Assembly: GCA_903852495.1 (NCBI GenBank)
Contig: CAINRC010000132.1
Location: 1 to 59,062, forward strand
Source of the DNA: an uncultured Geobacteraceae bacterium
GTDB lineage: Bacteria > Desulfobacterota > Desulfuromonadia > Geobacterales > Pseudopelobacteraceae
Direction of reading: 5' to 3'
Length of the DNA: 59,062 bases
Part shown: positions 43,353 through 50,684 of the stretch, in pieces
How the letters are laid out: every line of letters begins with the position of its first letter
Numbering within the stretch: position 1 is the first letter of the stretch
The notes under the pieces: generated by a model
What the model saw: the letters and a program-made list of their open reading frames with translations, nothing else
Told to the model about the DNA's origin: nothing
Databases searched by the model: none
Made by a program: the position numbers and the translations under genes

Positions 43353-43381
43353 TATATACACCATAATGGTGTAAAAAACAA
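43353..43381 (-). promoter_or_regulatory. mqsR promoter with operator palindrome
   Basis: On the - strand, TTGTTT (plus 43376-43381) and TATATA (plus 43353-43358) are 17 bases apart. A perfect inverted repeat TACACCAT-A-ATGGTGTA (43357-43373) fills nearly all of the spacer and touches the -10. It is a likely binding site for MqsA autoregulation; in E. coli MqsA binds a similar interrupted palindrome, though of different sequence. The -10 is so close to the start codon that transcription should begin at or next to the ATG. Confidence 0.65.
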
Positions 43382-43473
43382 TGAATTAAACCAGAGAAAA
43401 TTACACGTAAGGTCTATCCAAAGTCGGGCGGAATAAAACCACGTCCGTTGAACGACTGCAAAGGGAATCCCTT

Positions 43474-43767
43474 ATGATTCATTATCTTGTCCTCGTAAAA
43501 ATAAAAGATGCCGGACTCTTTGCCAAATATGTTAACGGTCACCTCCCATCAATCGTAGCGTACGGAGGTAAAATTACCTTTCGATCAATTGAAAACTATC
43601 CTGTGCTTGGACAGGAAACATGGGATGTTGTCGTAATACAGGAATGGCCGTCAGAATCGGCATTTGATATTTGGTGGAATTCTGAAGAGTATCAGCCGTG
43701 GGCAAAAATACGGGACGATGCAGCGTCATTGAGTATTATAAAATGCCTAAATCTGCTTCAGAGTTGA
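43474..43767 (+). CDS. DUF1330 domain protein
   Basis: This 97-residue protein has the DUF1330 pattern: a ferredoxin-like alpha/beta fold with the central motif VVVIQEWPSESAFDIWWNSEEYQPW and an N-terminal YLVLVKIKDAGLFAKYVNGHLPSI. Such proteins form dimeric alpha-beta barrels; the group's function is generally unknown. The ATG follows AAGGGA. It lies alone between two toxin-antitoxin loci. The stretch from 43768 to 43947 holds no convincing gene. Confidence 0.82.
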   Translation: MIHYLVLVKIKDAGLFAKYVNGHLPSIVAYGGKITFRSIENYPVLGQETWDVVVIQEWPSESAFDIWWNSEEYQPWAKIRDDAASLSIIKCLNLLQS

Positions 43768-43947
43768 TCCCGCTAGAAGTTGCAAGCCCGGCCACTGAAG
43801 CGAATCCACAATCAAAAAGTGCCGTTCACAAGTATGAGTACGGAACAGCAGAAATGAATAACGTGGCTGTAAGCCGTTAAACAGCCATTGTGATAATTGG
43901 TTTTTTATACCATCCCATTGTTGACTCCGTAAGACGATTGGTTTATT

Positions 43948-44249
43948 ATGCCAACTATAAAAGCAAAGTTACTTGCACACAGGAAAGAGAGAAATGCCGA
44001 CGGCCGCATCACCGAGCTGAAGGCCTGGATTGTTCCTGTGACGGAGCATACCCCGCATGGCCTTAAATACTCAGTTGTCTACATTGTAAACGGCGTCAGG
44101 GTTGTTGGATATTACAACGAACGCGGCAAAGGTGACCACAGGCACTTCGCTGGAGATACGTTTTTACCAGCATGGAGCAGCTTCTAGCGGAGTTCAAGGC
44201 GGATGTAGTGCGCTACCTCGAAGGGGACGATAATGAAAGCGACCTTTAA
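43948..44249 (+). pseudogene. tumE: TumE-like toxin (DUF6516) with a -1 frame break
   Basis: The first frame (43948-44187) reads to YYNERGKGDHRHFAGDT, carrying the NERGKGDHRH signature of TumE/DUF6516 toxins, then becomes FLPAWSSF and stops. The -1 frame continues as YVFTSMEQLLAEFKADVVRYLE and stops at 44247-44249, which is the expected C-terminus of this family. The second half overlaps the partner gene by 17 bases, as usual in such operons. So the gene has a one-base deletion (about 44150-44160) or a programmed -1 frameshift: GTTTTTA at 44160-44166 is close to a slippery heptamer. A sequencing error is also possible. The symbol follows family recognition. Confidence 0.75.
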
Positions 44250-44601
44250 AACCATCACAATCAAATCACACGAACAGACAATGGCTGAATTTGCTGCAAT
44301 CTGTGATACCGCAATCAGTGGTGAAACGGTCAAGCCGGAAGAGCCTCAATACAGCTTCACCAGTTTTGAAGCATTCCGCAAGGCCATGACCCCGCAGCGT
44401 TTTGCCCTGCTGAAAGTCATTCGTGAAAAAAAGCCTGAATCCATAAAAGAATTGGCTGCACTCACGCACCGCGACATGAAGAACATATCTGAAGATGTAA
44501 AAATACTTCTGGAAATGGATCTGATTGAAATGGAAAAACATGGCAGGAATAAAGCCCCCCGTTTGCATTACGAGGGGTTCAGGCTTGAGGTTGCAGTTTG
44601 A
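44233..44601 (+). CDS. Winged-helix DNA-binding protein, likely TumA-type antitoxin
   Basis: The 122-residue product has a C-terminal winged helix (about residues 50-115) with LLKVIREKKPESIKELAALTHRDMKNISEDVKILLEMDLIEM, as in the HVO_A0114 family of MarR-like proteins that often pairs with DUF6516 toxins. The N-terminal part may be the toxin-binding segment. The ATG follows AAGGGGA and lies inside the 3' end of the toxin gene in another frame. It probably neutralises the toxin and represses the operon. If the toxin is truly broken, this gene could persist as a lone antitoxin. Confidence 0.8.
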   Translation: MKATFKTITIKSHEQTMAEFAAICDTAISGETVKPEEPQYSFTSFEAFRKAMTPQRFALLKVIREKKPESIKELAALTHRDMKNISEDVKILLEMDLIEMEKHGRNKAPRLHYEGFRLEVAV

Positions 44602-44629
44602 TATTGACGAAGACACCCACCAAATAGCG

Positions 44630-46057
44630 TCACTTCGGCACAGTAGTTTTCAAATCCAATTCCCGCACCGTGCCAAACATTGAAAGCGGCTGATCGAACT
44701 TCGCTCCATTTCCTATGACAACCAGCTTGAATGCGTCTGGATGCAGGTATTTCCGGGCGGCATTCAGTATGTCCGCTTTTGTTACTTTGGCGATATTCTC
44801 CCGGTACTGTTCAAGATACCCCTCGGGGTAGCCGAAATACTCCAGGCGGGCACGCTGGGTCACTATTGAGGCCGGACTGGTGAAGCCGAACATGAACGAG
44901 TTGATCATGTATTCCCTGGCAGCGCTCAGTTCCGCATCGCTTACCGGCTCCTTTGTCAGGTCGGTGATAATGCCTTTCATCAGCGAAATGGCCTTGGCGG
45001 TGGATTCGGCCTTGGTTTCCGTCTCGGCAATAAAGCTGCCGGTAAAACGGCGGCCGATATCAAAGTGACTCCCCACACTGTAGGCCAGCCCCTGGTTGGT
45101 GCGCACCTCCATCGTCAGTCGTGACGTGAAGCTTCCCCCGAGAATATAGTCCAGAAGGCGTACGGCGTAGATATCAGGGGAGTCCTTGGTCAGCCCGAGA
45201 TGCCCCATGCGGATGACCGTCTGGTTGACGTCCTTTTTGCCGTAAAGCACCTCTCCCTGAAACTGCTGTTTCGGCTGGGCAATGTTCGGCAGGTCAGGCG
45301 CGCCGCTGTTTTTTACCGCGCCAAAAACCGCATTAAGCTCCTTCAGCAGTTCGGAACGGTCAAAATCACCCGATACGGCAAGAATCATACGATCCAAGCG
45401 GTAAAAGCTCCGATGGTAATCAATCATGTCCTGACGGGTGACAGCGCTGACCGACTCAAAGGTCGGAACCGTACCGAGTGGGTGCCCGGCATAGATGGCC
45501 CGGTGGATCTCCCGCCCGGCAATATCCTTCGGATCGTCATTCTGGCGTCGCAACCCTTCAATCGCCTGCCGGCGAGCAATCTCAACACGCTTTTCGCTGA
45601 AATCGGGATGGAGCAGCACCTGCCTGAAAATCTGCAGTGTGCGGCTGAAATTCTTTTTCAGCGACGTGAGCGATACCGTTCCCATGTCGCTGCCGATGCC
45701 GCTTTCGACGGCCGAGGCCATGAATTCCAGTTCGTCATCCATCGCTTCCGGTGCCATACCTCCGGCTCCGCCGCTCCGCATCACGCTGCCGGCCATGCCT
45801 GCAAGCCCCGATTTTGCCGCCGGTTCGTACACCGAGCCGGCCCGTACCATGGCGGTCACTCCGATGATCGGCAGCTCCGTATCGCGCAGCAGGTAGACCG
45901 GCATTCCGCACTCCAGAACAATCCGCTCGGCTTTGGGGATCTGGAAATTCAGCTCAGGAAATTTCATGGTGCGGGGGTTTCCGGGCTGGAAATCCGCCGC
46001 GCAAACCGCTGTAATTGTACTCAGAAGAAAACAGATGGAGATGATGAGCCGCCTCAT
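44630..46057 (-). CDS. M16-family peptidase-like subunit without the HxxEH motif
   Basis: The 475-residue product has an N-terminal signal peptide (LIISICFLLSTITAVCAAD) and the two-lobed M16 fold, but the segment where HxxEH should be reads SGLAGMAGSVMRSGG, so it cannot bind catalytic zinc in the usual way. Inactive partners that pair with active subunits are known in M16 families (bacterial two-subunit proteases and mitochondrial processing peptidase). Its start overlaps the stop of the active subunit gene (ATGA, 46054-46057), consistent with a heterodimer. The protein would act in the periplasm; substrate unknown. Confidence 0.9.
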   Translation of the reverse strand: MRRLIISICFLLSTITAVCAADFQPGNPRTMKFPELNFQIPKAERIVLECGMPVYLLRDTELPIIGVTAMVRAGSVYEPAAKSGLAGMAGSVMRSGGAGGMAPEAMDDELEFMASAVESGIGSDMGTVSLTSLKKNFSRTLQIFRQVLLHPDFSEKRVEIARRQAIEGLRRQNDDPKDIAGREIHRAIYAGHPLGTVPTFESVSAVTRQDMIDYHRSFYRLDRMILAVSGDFDRSELLKELNAVFGAVKNSGAPDLPNIAQPKQQFQGEVLYGKKDVNQTVIRMGHLGLTKDSPDIYAVRLLDYILGGSFTSRLTMEVRTNQGLAYSVGSHFDIGRRFTGSFIAETETKAESTAKAISLMKGIITDLTKEPVSDAELSAAREYMINSFMFGFTSPASIVTQRARLEYFGYPEGYLEQYRENIAKVTKADILNAARKYLHPDAFKLVVIGNGAKFDQPLSMFGTVRELDLKTTVPK

Positions 46058-47538
46058 TTGTCACCCCCTTTTTTTGTGATAAATCCGACGGTGCGGTTCT
46101 CGCGGGTAAAGTAGGTGCGGGCGACCCGCATGATGTCATCCGGCGTGACTCCGGCTATTTTACTGCGCTGCTCGGTCATGTAGCGCCAGTTACCGGTGGT
46201 GGCCTCATATTCCGTAAGGTTGCGGGCCAGGCCGCCATTGGTTCCCATGCGGCGCGCCTCTTCATATTCCATTTTGTTGAGAATGCGCTGCAGGTCGCGT
46301 GCGGCAACCGGTGTTGTTTTCAATAATTCCAGCTCCGCCTGAACAGCGGCTTCAACGTCTGCCGCCGTGTGGGGGGCACGCGGGTTGGCGCTGACGACGA
46401 ACAGGTTCGGATAGCGGTGCCCCGGCGCATCGAACGCCCCGATATCGGTAGCGATCTGCTTTTCAATCACCAGCTTTTTGTAAAAGCGCGAGGTACGTCC
46501 GCTTCCCAGAATCATGTTGATCACGTCAAAAACGTAGTCATCCGGGGTGCTGATTGCCGGTTTGTGGAAGCCCATTATCACGGTTGGTTCTGCATCCGCC
46601 AGCAGTTCGATGCGGCGCTCCCCGGCCTGAGCCGGTTCCAGGGTGGTGACCGGCGGCGGCTGCTTGCCCGGTTTGATGGCACCGAAATAGCGCTCGACCA
46701 GTGCAATGGTGGCGGTGGTGTCAATGTCACCCACAATCGCCACGATAGCGTTGTTGGGGGCGTAGTAGCTGTGGAAAAACTGTTCGGCCTTGCTGCGGGT
46801 CAGGTTTTCAATGTCGGACATCCAGCCGATTGTCGGCTGCCCGTAGGCGTGAGCCAGAAAGCTTGAGGCGACAAACGTTTCCCACAGTTTGCTTTCCGGG
46901 TCCGCATCATAGGAACGGCGGCGCTCCTCCATCACGACCGAACGTTCGGTGTAGAATTCACGCAGTACGGCATTCTGCAGGCGGTCCGATTCGATGGCGG
47001 CCCATAATTCCAGTTTGTTGGAGGGGAGGCTGATGAGGTAGGTGGTGCCGTCACGGCTGGTAAAGGCGTTGTAGCCGGTGCCGCCGTTTCTCGAATACAG
47101 TTCAAAAAACTCATCCTTGATGACGTAGCGGGAGGCGTCGGCCTCCAGTGAGGCGAGCTGTTTTTCCAGGCCGGCGATCTTCCCGGCATCGGCCTTTTCC
47201 CGCTGGGCCTTTTCGGCGGTCAGTGCCTGGGCAACCTCCTCGATCCTGTCAAGAACCGGTTTCTCGGCGGCGTAATCCTTGGTGCCCAGGGTGGTTGTTC
47301 CCTTGAACAGCATATGTTCCAGCAGGTGGGCGATACCCCGCTCGTCACTCCGTTCGTCAACGCTTCCGACTCTGAAGCGAATCCATGCAGAGACCGTAGG
47401 AGAGGTGTGCCGCTCCACCAGCAGTAATTTCATACCGTTCTTCAGTGTATGCTCGACGACCTTCTGCTCAAGCGTTGCAGCGTGTGTACAGGTTGCTATT
47501 GTCGCCAGCAGTGCAACGGCGAGCATGGTTCGCTTCAT
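46054..47538 (-). CDS. M16-family zinc metallopeptidase, catalytic subunit
   Basis: The 494-residue exported protein (signal peptide MLAVALLATIATCTHAA) has the inverted zinc motif HLLEH (His71, Glu74, His75) in RGIAHLLEHMLFKGT. Further glutamates of the M16 active site are visible about 80 residues later (EERRRSYDADPE). A coiled, charged insert around residues 95-130 is unusual but is seen in some family members. It should form a heterodimer with the motif-less subunit encoded next. The gene follows mlaD by 14 bases, so it may be cotranscribed with the lipid-transport genes. Confidence 0.93.
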   Translation of the reverse strand: MKRTMLAVALLATIATCTHAATLEQKVVEHTLKNGMKLLLVERHTSPTVSAWIRFRVGSVDERSDERGIAHLLEHMLFKGTTTLGTKDYAAEKPVLDRIEEVAQALTAEKAQREKADAGKIAGLEKQLASLEADASRYVIKDEFFELYSRNGGTGYNAFTSRDGTTYLISLPSNKLELWAAIESDRLQNAVLREFYTERSVVMEERRRSYDADPESKLWETFVASSFLAHAYGQPTIGWMSDIENLTRSKAEQFFHSYYAPNNAIVAIVGDIDTTATIALVERYFGAIKPGKQPPPVTTLEPAQAGERRIELLADAEPTVIMGFHKPAISTPDDYVFDVINMILGSGRTSRFYKKLVIEKQIATDIGAFDAPGHRYPNLFVVSANPRAPHTAADVEAAVQAELELLKTTPVAARDLQRILNKMEYEEARRMGTNGGLARNLTEYEATTGNWRYMTEQRSKIAGVTPDDIMRVARTYFTRENRTVGFITKKGGDK

Positions 47539-47552
47539 AGTCAGTGTTCCCC

Positions 47553-48635
47553 TTAAAATACCGAAAACTTGATATACTTGCGCGGATCCGCTTTGAAATC
47601 ATTGACCAGGGCGTCAAGGTCATCAACCATCCGGTTCATCTTTTCATAGAGCGCCTTGTCGTTAACAAACTTGCCTGCGGTGCCTTCGCCTTTTTTTATT
47701 TTAACGGTTACCTCTTCGATCGCCTTGACCGATGCTTCGGCCTTGGTAATGAGAGACAGCCCTTTATCATAAAATTCCCGATCATTAAGCAGCAGCCCGA
47801 TGGTGCTGTCTTTTGACATGATTTTTTTGTTCAGGCTGTGGACGTCCTCTGCAGCCTGGATACTTTTGTCGGCCAGTGAGGTCAGCTTGTCGTAGAGCAT
47901 GGTGTCATAGATCAATTTGTTCAGGGTTCCTTCAGAGGCCTGAATGTCCTGCAGCGTACTTTCGGCACTGGTAAGAATGTTGATCAGCTTGTTGTACGGT
48001 TCCGGGTCGCGATTGAGTTTACCCAGCGTCCCTTCTCCCCGGTTGATGGTGACCACCAGATCTTTCATTTCATTGGCCAGCTGTGCGACATTCTTGTACA
48101 GCGCTTCATCCTTGGTAAGCTGCCCCAGTGTTCCTTTCCCCTGGTTGATGCCGTCGATGATACTGTTCACCTTGTCAAAGGAGTCGCCGGCCTTCTGGAT
48201 GACATCATCCAGTTTTGCCACGGACGACCCTTGCAGCACGGTGGGCGGCTTTTCAGAGTATTTCTGAGAGGGGAGAATATCCACATATTTTTCTCCCATC
48301 AGGCCGCGGGTTTTGATCGTGATTTTTGAATCGTTGCCGATTTTTTTCATGGCATCGGTCTCAACCTCGATAACGACGCAGACCTGATTATTGTTTTTCG
48401 GGTCGGCAAACAGTACGTCAGTGACCAGGCCGACGTCCACCCCCGCCAGCCAGACCGGGGCGCCGACTTTCAGACCGACAACGTCGCTCATGACAATCCG
48501 CATGGTTCCCTTGGATACGAACATTTTCGTTTTTTGCCCCATCAGCAGAACACCGCCGGCAAAAATGACCAGCGCCAGAAAGATGAATACCCCTCCCCGC
48601 ACCTGGGCCCAGCCGATCTGATTACTTCGTTTCAT
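47553..48635 (-). CDS. mlaD: MlaD-family MCE protein of a lipid ABC transporter
   Basis: This 360-residue protein has one N-terminal membrane helix (about residues 14-32), an MCE domain (about residues 42-120, MSDVVGLKVGAPVWLAGVDVGLVTDV), and a long helical tail with repeated motifs such as GKGTLGQLTKDEALY, GEGTLGKLNRDPEPY and GEGTAGKFVNDKALY. MCE proteins form hexameric rings that carry phospholipids across the periplasm. The repeated tail is longer than in E. coli MlaD and may reach to the outer membrane. It is encoded after the ATPase and permease genes, with a 45-bp gap after the ATPase gene. Confidence 0.92.
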   Translation of the reverse strand: MKRSNQIGWAQVRGGVFIFLALVIFAGGVLLMGQKTKMFVSKGTMRIVMSDVVGLKVGAPVWLAGVDVGLVTDVLFADPKNNNQVCVVIEVETDAMKKIGNDSKITIKTRGLMGEKYVDILPSQKYSEKPPTVLQGSSVAKLDDVIQKAGDSFDKVNSIIDGINQGKGTLGQLTKDEALYKNVAQLANEMKDLVVTINRGEGTLGKLNRDPEPYNKLINILTSAESTLQDIQASEGTLNKLIYDTMLYDKLTSLADKSIQAAEDVHSLNKKIMSKDSTIGLLLNDREFYDKGLSLITKAEASVKAIEEVTVKIKKGEGTAGKFVNDKALYEKMNRMVDDLDALVNDFKADPRKYIKFSVF

Positions 48636-48680
48636 ATGGCTTCCACCTGTTCCTGTCGTTTATACCTGCCGATTCAACAA

Positions 48681-49436
48681 TTAAACTATGAACAGCGACC
48701 CGTCTGTCGGTTCCAAAAATTCCCGCACTTCGGCGATGTCGCAGGCTTTCATCTCTTCTTCGCTCCCCTCAAACAGCATGTGTGCCTTGTGCAGAAAGGT
48801 AAAACGCTGTGAAACCGTAAAGGCGGTCGCCAGGTCGTGGGTGACCATCAGCGTCGTCTTCCCCTCCGCCTGCAGTCGCTGCATCAACTTGCAGATGTTA
48901 TAGACCCCTATGGGATCAAGGCCGGTGGTCGGTTCGTCAAAGAAAATATAATCAGGGTCGGCAGCCAGGGCACGGGCGATAGCCACCCGCTTTTTCATGC
49001 CGCCGGACAGTTCGGACGGGTACAGGTCAAGGGCCGCTTCCACACCGACAAACGTCAGTTTTTCCATCACGGTATTCGTTATTTCAGTCAGGGAAAGTTT
49101 CCCTTCCTCGAACAGGCGGTAGCCCACATTCTCCCCGACCGTCATGGAATCAAACAGCGCTCCCCCCTGAAAGACGATGGCGATCCGTCTGCGCTCCTGC
49201 ATGAAGCTTGATTCCGGCAGCCCGGTAATCTGGAGATCGCCGATAAAAATATTTCCTGAATCAGGCTCAAGCAGGCCGAGCAGCAGCTTGAGTATGGTTG
49301 TTTTTCCGGCACCGCTGACCCCAAGAATCGTACGGTTGACGCCATGTTCCAGACGAAAGTCGAAGTCCTCCAGAATGGTCCGGCCGCCGATCGAATAACA
49401 TACTTTTTCCATCCGGATTGAGTTGCTGGTGGTCAT
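48681..49436 (-). CDS. mlaF: Lipid ABC transporter ATP-binding protein (MlaF)
   Basis: The 251-residue ATPase has Walker A (GVSGAGKTT), a Q-loop (VFQGGALFDSMTV), the ABC signature (LSGGM), Walker B (YIFFDEPTTGLDP) and an H-loop (THDL). The LFDSMTVGENV block is typical of MlaF-type ATPases, which energise lipid movement between membranes. The start overlaps the EVE-domain gene's stop (ATGA, 49433-49436). Its partners are the permease MlaE and the MCE protein MlaD on either side of it in the operon. Confidence 0.93.
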   Translation of the reverse strand: MTTSNSIRMEKVCYSIGGRTILEDFDFRLEHGVNRTILGVSGAGKTTILKLLLGLLEPDSGNIFIGDLQITGLPESSFMQERRRIAIVFQGGALFDSMTVGENVGYRLFEEGKLSLTEITNTVMEKLTFVGVEAALDLYPSELSGGMKKRVAIARALAADPDYIFFDEPTTGLDPIGVYNICKLMQRLQAEGKTTLMVTHDLATAFTVSQRFTFLHKAHMLFEGSEEEMKACDIAEVREFLEPTDGSLFIV

Positions 49437-49903
49437 GGTCCGTCAACTCCCGCCATGGTGAGGATAATCCGCCACTCGTTTTCCGTCACCGGCTGGATGG
49501 AGAGGCGGCTGCGCTTGACCAGCGGCATATCGACCAGCAGTGGGTTCTGTTTGATCCGTTCCAGCGTCACGATTTTGCGCAGCGGTTCGCTGTAGCGCAC
49601 ATCAACCATGTACCAGATCGGGTTTTCCAGGGAAGCCTTGGGGTCAAAGTGTTCGCCGTGCGGGTTCCGGGCGGTGGAGTCGGGATAGCCGGCGCGGGCG
49701 ATCTCCGCCAGGCCAACCACAGCCGGCTCCGGAATGTTGCTGTGATAGAACAGTACCCGGTCACCAACCTGGGCCGTATCCCGCAGGAAATTGCGGGCCT
49801 GGAAATTGCGCACCCCATCCCACGGTTCGGTACTGTCCGGACGATTTTTCAGATCCTCAAAGGAAAAACAGCCCGGTTCGGTTTTGAAAAGCCAGTAATT
49901 CAT
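49433..49903 (-). CDS. EVE-domain protein
   Basis: This 156-residue protein has the PUA-like EVE fold: MNYWLFKTEPGCFSFEDL, DGVRNFQARNFLRD, GDRVLFYHSN and the C-terminal ESVP-type segment. EVE domains bind modified bases in nucleic acids and resemble YTH readers; several are linked to defence. Its location inside an Mla lipid-transport operon is unexpected. It starts at 49903, one base from the mlaE stop, with GAGGGTAAG upstream, and its stop overlaps the mlaF start, so the coupling is tight. A longer start at 49924 would lie inside mlaE. A shared function with lipid transport is not evident. Confidence 0.88.
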   Translation of the reverse strand: MNYWLFKTEPGCFSFEDLKNRPDSTEPWDGVRNFQARNFLRDTAQVGDRVLFYHSNIPEPAVVGLAEIARAGYPDSTARNPHGEHFDPKASLENPIWYMVDVRYSEPLRKIVTLERIKQNPLLVDMPLVKRSRLSIQPVTENEWRIILTMAGVDGP

Positions 49904-49904
49904 C

Positions 49905-50678
49905 TTACCCTCGGAAAACCACAAAAATCTTCGCCAGAAAAAAATCGCAGACCAGAATCAGCACTGACGACAGCACCACCGCTTTCTTGGCGGCCGCGCC
50001 GACACCCTCGGCGCCTCCTCTGGTATTAAGGCCGACGTAACAGCCGGTTACGGCGATAATGATGCCGAACACCGCCGGTTTGGCCACCCCTTCGATCAGA
50101 TCCTGAAACACCATGAACTGGGGGAGTCCGCTGATGTACATGACCGGGTTTATGCCGTACCCGGCGGACATGATATAGCCGCCGATAACGGAAACCATAT
50201 CGGTCACGATCGTCAGGAGCGGCAGTGCCAGGAGCATGGCTTTGAGGCGCGGCGCAACCAGCCGTTTGATGATATCGGTCCCTTCCACCCGCATGGCATC
50301 AACCTGCTCGGTCACCACCATCGTTCCCAGTTCGGCGGTGATGGCCGACCCCACACGCCCGGCAACCATCAGTGCTGCCAGTACCGGGCCCAGTTCCTTG
50401 ATCATGGTCACCGCGACCATGCCGCCGACATAGCTGGTTGCCGCGAACGGTTTGAGCTGGATCAGTGACTGCAGCGCCATGACCATGCCGGAGAAAAGAC
50501 CGGTCAGCACGCAGATGAACAGGGATGAAAACCCCAGCTTATCGAACTGGACGGCAAATTCACGGTAATAGAAGGGGCGCTGGAAAATCCGCACGAAAGT
50601 GCGTCCGGCCAGAGTGAAGTAATTCTGCAGTTCGTGGAAGGAATTCAGCAGGACCTTGTCGATGACGGCAAAATTCAT
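49905..50678 (-). CDS. mlaE: Lipid ABC transporter permease (MlaE)
   Basis: The 257-residue inner-membrane protein has about five membrane helices and MlaE motifs such as LIQLKPFAATSYVGGMVAVTMIKELGPVLAALMVAGRVGSAITAELGTM, which includes the conserved ELGPVL and GRVG sequences. It works with the ATPase and MCE protein to shuttle phospholipids and keep the outer-membrane asymmetry. The start lies seven bases after the lon stop, so lon and this gene are probably read together. The direction of lipid transport cannot be inferred. Confidence 0.93.
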   Translation of the reverse strand: MNFAVIDKVLLNSFHELQNYFTLAGRTFVRIFQRPFYYREFAVQFDKLGFSSLFICVLTGLFSGMVMALQSLIQLKPFAATSYVGGMVAVTMIKELGPVLAALMVAGRVGSAITAELGTMVVTEQVDAMRVEGTDIIKRLVAPRLKAMLLALPLLTIVTDMVSVIGGYIMSAGYGINPVMYISGLPQFMVFQDLIEGVAKPAVFGIIIAVTGCYVGLNTRGGAEGVGAAAKKAVVLSSVLILVCDFFLAKIFVVFRG

Positions 50679-50684
50679 GTGCGG

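Noticed and set aside
43698-43880. 60-codon frame after the DUF1330 gene
   Set aside because: It overlaps that gene's end, lacks a ribosome site and has no recognisable sequence.
43921-43949. TTGACT-N17-TATTAT promoter before the TumE-like gene
   Set aside because: Its -10 overlaps the start codon, so transcripts would miss the ATG. It may be chance, or the real promoter is upstream.
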